Shown: piece after piece, positions 15,833 through 19,360 of the stretch
Layout of the letters: each line of letters starts with the position of its first letter
Position numbering within the stretch: the stretch's first letter is position 1
NCBI GenBank assembly: GCA_964637235.1
Contig: CAZWVR010000041.1
Span: 1-19,360 of the forward strand
Direction: 5' to 3'
Length of the DNA: 19,360 nt
From: CAZWVR01 sp964637235
GTDB lineage: Bacteria; Bacteroidota; Bacteroidia; Bacteroidales; S143-33
Made by a program: the position numbers and the translations under genes
The notes under the pieces: generated by a model
Told to the model about the DNA's origin: nothing
Seen by the model: only the letters and a program-made list of their open reading frames with translations
Databases searched by the model: none

Positions 15833-16558
15833 ATGAAAAGAATATTTTTTATAATCATCGCCTTAATCATAATTAAATTTCTAAATGCACAAACTCAATT
15901 AAATACTTCCGACGGTACACCAATATATTACAACCAAAGTGCTATAATAACAAGTTTACCAAAACAAAAAACACCTCCAGTAGGCTCTGTTTATTTTAAT
16001 GACCAATGGAAAAATGCTACAATGCTGCTAAACGATTCCACAAAACTTACTAAAATTAAAGTCAAATACAATATGCTTACAAAAAAATTTGAAATAAAAC
16101 AACAGAACGACCCCAATATTTATACAATATACTTCTCCCGCGTAAAAAAAGTCATTTTTAAAGACAATAACAACAATATCACAATGATTAACTCATTACC
16201 TTACATAATAGAATATCCAGACTTAATTCAAGGCTACGACTTCCTTATAGTTCATACAAAAGGCAAAATTACCCTTTTAGAAGGCATTAAACTTGACAAA
16301 CTTTATGCTAATTATAATACTGCATTAGATGTCGGAAGTACCAGCGATAAATACGTTAAAAAAACTGCATTTTTCATAGAAAAACAAAATAAATTATATC
16401 AATTTTATCCAACAAAATCTTACGTACTAAAATTTACAAAAGATAAAAAAGACCTTATAAAAAAATTCGTTAAGCAACATAAACTCTCATATAGAAAAAT
16501 AAACGACATTACTCAAATATTCAATTATTATAATTCTTTGACTGATGAAAAAAATTGA
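15833..16558 (+). CDS. Secreted protein of unknown function
   Basis: 241 aa. The signal peptide MKRIFFIIIALIIIKFLNAQ probably ends at the AQ (about residue 20), so the protein is periplasmic or outer-membrane associated. The mature part has GSVYFNDQWKNATMLLND followed by KVKYNMLTKKFEIK, a pattern I recall from a widespread Bacteroidota family of uncharacterised secreted proteins in which a short beta-rich module repeats. The C-terminal third is Lys-rich (KFTKDKKDLIKKFVKQH) and ends in a helical segment. No catalytic motif or lipobox is visible. Its last 14 nt overlap the start of the cytidine deaminase gene, so the two are co-transcribed, although no functional link is obvious. Confidence 0.83.
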   Translation: MKRIFFIIIALIIIKFLNAQTQLNTSDGTPIYYNQSAIITSLPKQKTPPVGSVYFNDQWKNATMLLNDSTKLTKIKVKYNMLTKKFEIKQQNDPNIYTIYFSRVKKVIFKDNNNNITMINSLPYIIEYPDLIQGYDFLIVHTKGKITLLEGIKLDKLYANYNTALDVGSTSDKYVKKTAFFIEKQNKLYQFYPTKSYVLKFTKDKKDLIKKFVKQHKLSYRKINDITQIFNYYNSLTDEKN

Positions 16559-17030
16559 AATAAATCTAAACGTATACGAGTATAACAATATCAAAGAACT
16601 AAGCAAAACAGAACAACTACTTATTGAAAAAGCAAAAGAAGCTACAAAACAAGCTTACGCTCCTTATTCGCATTTTCAGGTAGGTGCTGCTCTTTTGCTC
16701 GCAAATGGAGAAATAATTACTGGTGCAAATCAAGAAAATTCTGCATTCCCATCCGGATTATGTGCAGAAAGAGTTGCTCTATTCTATGCTAATGCTAAAT
16801 TTCCTGATATCCCTGTTAAAGCTATGGCTATTACTGCTTTTCATAATGGCAATTTCTTAGAAAATATAACTGCTCCTTGTGGAGCCTGCCGACAAGTTAT
16901 GCTCGAAACTGAAATCCGATTTAATCAACCTATAAAACTAATTTTATACGGAACAAAAAGAATACTAATAATACACAGTGTTAAAGATCTGCTACCACTA
17001 AGTTTTACAGGAGAAAATCTAAAAAAATAA
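16545..17030 (+). CDS. cdd: Cytidine deaminase
   Basis: 161 aa, the size of the homotetrameric cytidine deaminase family. Hydrolyses cytidine and deoxycytidine to uridine and deoxyuridine in pyrimidine salvage. Active-site motifs are complete: FQVGAAL with NQEN substrate contacts (about 44-65), the CAE motif with zinc ligand Cys73 and catalytic Glu75, and PCGACRQ with zinc ligands Cys112 and Cys115. The start overlaps the preceding gene by 14 nt, and no separate promoter is visible. The N-terminal ~20 residues are a little longer than in many homologues. The TetR operon begins shortly downstream (its promoter at 17047) with no obvious terminator between. Confidence 0.93.
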   Translation: MKKIEINLNVYEYNNIKELSKTEQLLIEKAKEATKQAYAPYSHFQVGAALLLANGEIITGANQENSAFPSGLCAERVALFYANAKFPDIPVKAMAITAFHNGNFLENITAPCGACRQVMLETEIRFNQPIKLILYGTKRILIIHSVKDLLPLSFTGENLKK

Positions 17031-17046
17031 AAATCATTACCTATAA

Positions 17047-17078
17047 TTTGCATTGTATTTTTATCTTTTTTATTTTTA
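17047..17078 (+). promoter_or_regulatory. Probable promoter of the tetR operon
   Basis: TTTG (17047-17050) is followed after 20 nt by TATTTTTA (17071-17078), one mismatch from TAnnTTTG. The predicted transcription start falls inside the palindrome at 17079-17096, a layout expected for repression by occlusion. Confidence 0.55.
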
Positions 17079-17096
17079 TGACTGACCAGTCAGTCA
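17079..17096. promoter_or_regulatory. Palindromic TetR-type operator
   Basis: TGACTGAC-CA-GTCAGTCA is a perfect inverted repeat with 8-bp arms and a 2-bp centre, directly after the -7 element and ending 8 nt before the ATG at 17105. Size and form fit a TetR-family operator, and the adjacent gene encodes a TetR regulator, so autoregulation is likely. It also contains the last two bases of an upstream in-frame ATG (17078), which is therefore unlikely to be a start. Confidence 0.8.
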
Positions 17097-17104
17097 AAGA
17101 TATA

Positions 17105-17683
17105 ATGCCCAGAAAAAAGCAGGACATAGAAGCATTAAAAGACCAACGCCGTCAGCTAATTCTGGAAAAAGCACTGGAATTGTTTGCAAAAAATGGCTAC
17201 CACAAGACAACAATGGAGGAAATCGCCCGTGCCTGCGGAATATCCAAAGGATTGATTTATACTTACTTTTCGGGAAAGAAAAATTTACTTTTAACACTAC
17301 TGGAACTCAGCCTTGCTCAAATAGAAGCTGTATTGCCTAAAAAAAATCCACAGGCTCTCACCCGAGCGGATATTGAAAGTTTTATCAACTCTTCCTTTGA
17401 AACAGTAAATACCCAAAGTAAAGACAGCTTGAAATTATATTATATGCTTATGGCACAGGCAGATATTCAGGAAATTATCCGTCCCATAATTCATAGTTTT
17501 CTGGATAAAATTGTGCAATTTCTTACTCCTTTTTTTGAAAATATGGGTGTGAAAAATCCACGTGCTTATATTCTGTCTTTTCTGTCCGCTCTGGACGGAA
17601 TAGGTATGTATTATACATTTCTGGACATTCAGGAAGTTAATGAAATGGTCAAAATAACCACAAAAAAATTCCTTGCCTTATGA
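17105..17683 (+). CDS. TetR/AcrR family transcriptional regulator
   Basis: 192 aa from ATG 17105 (MPRKKQDIEALKDQRR). The N-terminal DNA-binding domain has ILEKALELFAKNGYHKTT followed by the helix-turn-helix MEEIARACGISKGLIYTYF (about 37-55), the most conserved TetR signature. The C-terminal helical domain (about 75-192), which should bind a ligand and form the dimer, has no identifiable specificity. Two longer starts are in frame (TTG 17048, ATG 17078), but the promoter and operator overlap them. The gene overlaps the LolA-like gene by 4 nt (ATGA) and so heads an operon for envelope transport; it most likely represses its own operon and responds to a lipid, a drug or envelope stress. The inducer cannot be deduced. 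Confidence 0.92.
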   Translation: MPRKKQDIEALKDQRRQLILEKALELFAKNGYHKTTMEEIARACGISKGLIYTYFSGKKNLLLTLLELSLAQIEAVLPKKNPQALTRADIESFINSSFETVNTQSKDSLKLYYMLMAQADIQEIIRPIIHSFLDKIVQFLTPFFENMGVKNPRAYILSFLSALDGIGMYYTFLDIQEVNEMVKITTKKFLAL

Positions 17684-18444
17684 AAAAAATGATTTACATA
17701 ATCCTACTGCTCTTAATAGTCCAACTCTCAATTGCTCAGAACGCCACAGAAATTGTACATCGTGCCTATCTCAAAATACAAGGATCATCCCAATATGCCC
17801 AATTAACTATGCAAATAATACGCCCCAAATGGACTAAAACCTTCAAATTTAAATATGCTTCAAAAGGCGAAAATAAAGCACTTCTGCTTATTACTTCTCC
17901 CGAAAAAGAAAAAGGACAGGCGTTTCTATTTTTAGACAATAAAATATGGCTCTATAATCCTAAAATCAAAACTGTCATAAAATTAGGTGCAGCTATGATG
18001 ACGCAAAAATGGCTCTCCTCCGACGCTTCCAACGACCTCATTATGAACAAAGCATCTATGATAAATAACTATAATGCCAAAATTTTAGGAAATGAAACTG
18101 TTAATAATCTCAACTGCTGGAAAATTGAACTTACGCCTAAAAAAGACTACGAAGATATAACTTGGGCTAAACAATTATTATGGATTGATAAAATAAATTA
18201 CCTCATAATGAAAACCCAATTTTACGACGAAGACGACCAACTTGTTAGCACCGAAACAGCATACAACATTAAAAACTTTCACGGCAAAAAAATACCTTCA
18301 AAATATGTTATTCAACCTGCAAACAAACCTAATCAAAAAACTATCCTAATAATAGACGACATCATATTCAACGTTAAAATTCCAAATAACTTTTTCACTA
18401 TTCAGAATCTCAGACGAGGAAATAACATAAACTTCAACTTTTAA
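17680..18444 (+). CDS. LolA-like outer membrane lipoprotein-sorting protein
   Basis: 254 aa. Signal peptide MKKMIYIILLLLIVQLSIAQ (cut after Gln20), then a LolA/LolB-like half-barrel: EIVHRAYLKIQGSSQYAQLTMQIIRP, KALLLITSPEKEKGQAFLFLDNKIWLYNPK, a WKIELTPKKDYEDITWAKQLLWIDKINYLIMKTQFYD stretch, and KIPSKYVIQPANKP. Family members of this length, distinct from the classical LolA carrier, are usually encoded beside FtsX/LolC-type ABC permeases or MMPL exporters and are thought to carry lipophilic cargo across the periplasm. Translation is coupled to tetR by an ATGA overlap, and the permease gene begins 11 nt downstream. The cargo is unknown; a lipoprotein, lipid or hydrophobic toxin would fit. Confidence 0.86.
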   Translation: MKKMIYIILLLLIVQLSIAQNATEIVHRAYLKIQGSSQYAQLTMQIIRPKWTKTFKFKYASKGENKALLLITSPEKEKGQAFLFLDNKIWLYNPKIKTVIKLGAAMMTQKWLSSDASNDLIMNKASMINNYNAKILGNETVNNLNCWKIELTPKKDYEDITWAKQLLWIDKINYLIMKTQFYDEDDQLVSTETAYNIKNFHGKKIPSKYVIQPANKPNQKTILIIDDIIFNVKIPNNFFTIQNLRRGNNINFNF

Positions 18445-18455
18445 AGTCTCTGACA

Positions 18456-19360
18456 ATGAAAGACCTGCTCAAAATAGCCTGGCGAAACCTTTGGCGGAAC
18501 AAACGACGCACAATAATTACAATCTCCTCAATTTTCTTTGCTACTTTAATTGCTCTGCTAGTGCGTAGCCTGCAAATGGGATTTTACAACTACACAATTA
18601 ACTCTGTGATAGAGCATTTTATCGGACACATCCAGATACAACAAGCCGACTATTTTCGTAATCCATCTGTTGATAATGTGCTTTACTTTTCCCCTGAAAT
18701 AAAAAATGTCCTTGACAACGACCCAGAGGTAAAATTCTATATCTCCCGCCTGCAAAACGGAGTAATGATATTTAACGGCAATGTCTCAAAAATGGGAATT
18801 GTCTTTGGAATAAATCCTGAAAAAGAAAAACTATTTTCAGGGCTACACAAACAACTGGCTTGCTATCATATAGATAGCCTGACTGTAAGCAAAATGAACT
18901 TCCTTCAGCCAGAACTGAAAAGCCAGATGAAAAAACTTTATGGCTATTATGCTTCGGAACAAAAAATGAAAGATGCATTTTTCTATATTTCAAAAGATTT
19001 TGAAAAATATATGGACAAAATTTTTCAGGTCTCCAAAATCAAGGGACGCTACCTGACGCCTGAGGACAGGGACATTCTCATCGGCGGAAAACTTGCGGAA
19101 TTTCTGGGCGTTTCTGTCGGCGACAGCGTTATCCTGCTGGGGCAGGGCTATCACGGAAGCACTGCTATTGGTAAGTATCGCATCGCAGGTATTCTTGCTA
19201 TTCCCAGCCCAATGCTCAGCAATACTTCTATTTATATGCCTCTGCACAGGGCGCAAGAGTTATTCTCCACTTATGATATTCTCCCAAATGGCGACACAGC
19301 AAGATATGTTAGCTACATAGCAGTTAATACGCCTTATCAGGCAAGCATACGCCCTATTGA
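18456..19360 (+). CDS. FtsX/LolC-type ABC transporter permease, 3' end cut by the window
   Basis: At least 301 codons, open to the window edge; the stop codon is not visible. It begins MKDLLKIAWRNLWRNKRRT, the typical start of MacB/LolC/FtsX permeases (a basic N-terminal segment), then the first membrane helix (IITISSIFFATLIALLVRSLQMG) and the large periplasmic MacB_PCD-like domain. GINPEKE and the later IKGRYLTPEDRDILIGGKLAEFLGVSVGDSVILLGQG are family features. Between them lie about 60 extra residues (roughly 135-195) including LACYHIDSLTVSKMNFLQPELK and a helical stretch ending KDFEKYMDKIF. Such permeases work with an ATPase to extract or move lipoproteins or drugs. The remaining membrane helices and probably the ATPase gene lie beyond the window. 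Third gene of the tetR operon. Confidence 0.9.
   Translation, partial: MKDLLKIAWRNLWRNKRRTIITISSIFFATLIALLVRSLQMGFYNYTINSVIEHFIGHIQIQQADYFRNPSVDNVLYFSPEIKNVLDNDPEVKFYISRLQNGVMIFNGNVSKMGIVFGINPEKEKLFSGLHKQLACYHIDSLTVSKMNFLQPELKSQMKKLYGYYASEQKMKDAFFYISKDFEKYMDKIFQVSKIKGRYLTPEDRDILIGGKLAEFLGVSVGDSVILLGQGYHGSTAIGKYRIAGILAIPSPMLSNTSIYMPLHRAQELFSTYDILPNGDTARYVSYIAVNTPYQASIRPI

Noticed and set aside
18990..19256. 88-codon frame antisense to the ABC permease
   Set aside because: The plus strand encodes a continuous FtsX-type permease with family motifs through this stretch; the antisense frame has none.

Overview
The window looks like chromosomal DNA of an AT-rich member of the Bacteroidota. The evidence is: a secreted protein ending in a type IX secretion (Por) sorting domain; signal peptides that typically end in -AQ; an almost complete lack of Shine-Dalgarno sequences; and repeated upstream elements of the form TTTG-N19-21-TAnnTTTG, the promoter type described for Bacteroidota. 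Genus cannot be fixed from the sequence. No phage, transposase, CRISPR array or defence locus was seen.

Layout. (1) 1-55: 5' part of a tRNA-Asp(GUC), minus strand. (2) 127-3732, minus: three-gene biotin-dependent acyl-CoA carboxylase operon (biotin carboxylase, biotin carrier, carboxyltransferase), most likely propionyl-CoA carboxylase. (3) 3959-7050, plus: bacteriohemerythrin overlapping a TPR/GAF/SpoIIE-type phosphatase, a probable oxygen- or redox-linked signalling pair. (4) 7172-7363, minus: 63-aa winged-helix protein. (5) 7544-11056, plus: large secreted, T9SS-sorted peptidoglycan amidase with many accessory domains. (6) 11070-11396: non-coding island with two 69% GC blocks around a 25% GC core. 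(7) 11451-14041: two convergent threonine-synthase-fold enzymes, one a candidate cysteate synthase, the other a canonical ThrC; ThrC probably ends a minus-strand operon that starts with a lipoprotein and a WbqC-like gene (15644 to 12851). (8) 15833-17030, plus: secreted protein of unknown function overlapping cytidine deaminase. (9) 17105-19360, plus: TetR regulator, LolA-like periplasmic protein and FtsX/LolC-type ABC permease (cut by the window end), an envelope export operon with an 18-bp palindromic operator at its promoter.

How it fits together. Most genes are ordinary metabolism and envelope biology. The most distinctive items are the hemerythrin-phosphatase pair with a cysteine-bearing GAF domain, the amidase whose N-terminal transglycosylase-like domain seems to have lost its catalytic Glu, the candidate cysteate synthase (which would point to sulfonolipid synthesis), the GC-rich non-coding island, and the TetR operator, which overlaps an upstream in-frame ATG and so settles the start codon. 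I found no convincing evidence of an entirely new multi-gene system. The hemerythrin-phosphatase pair is the closest to a testable, poorly described signalling module.
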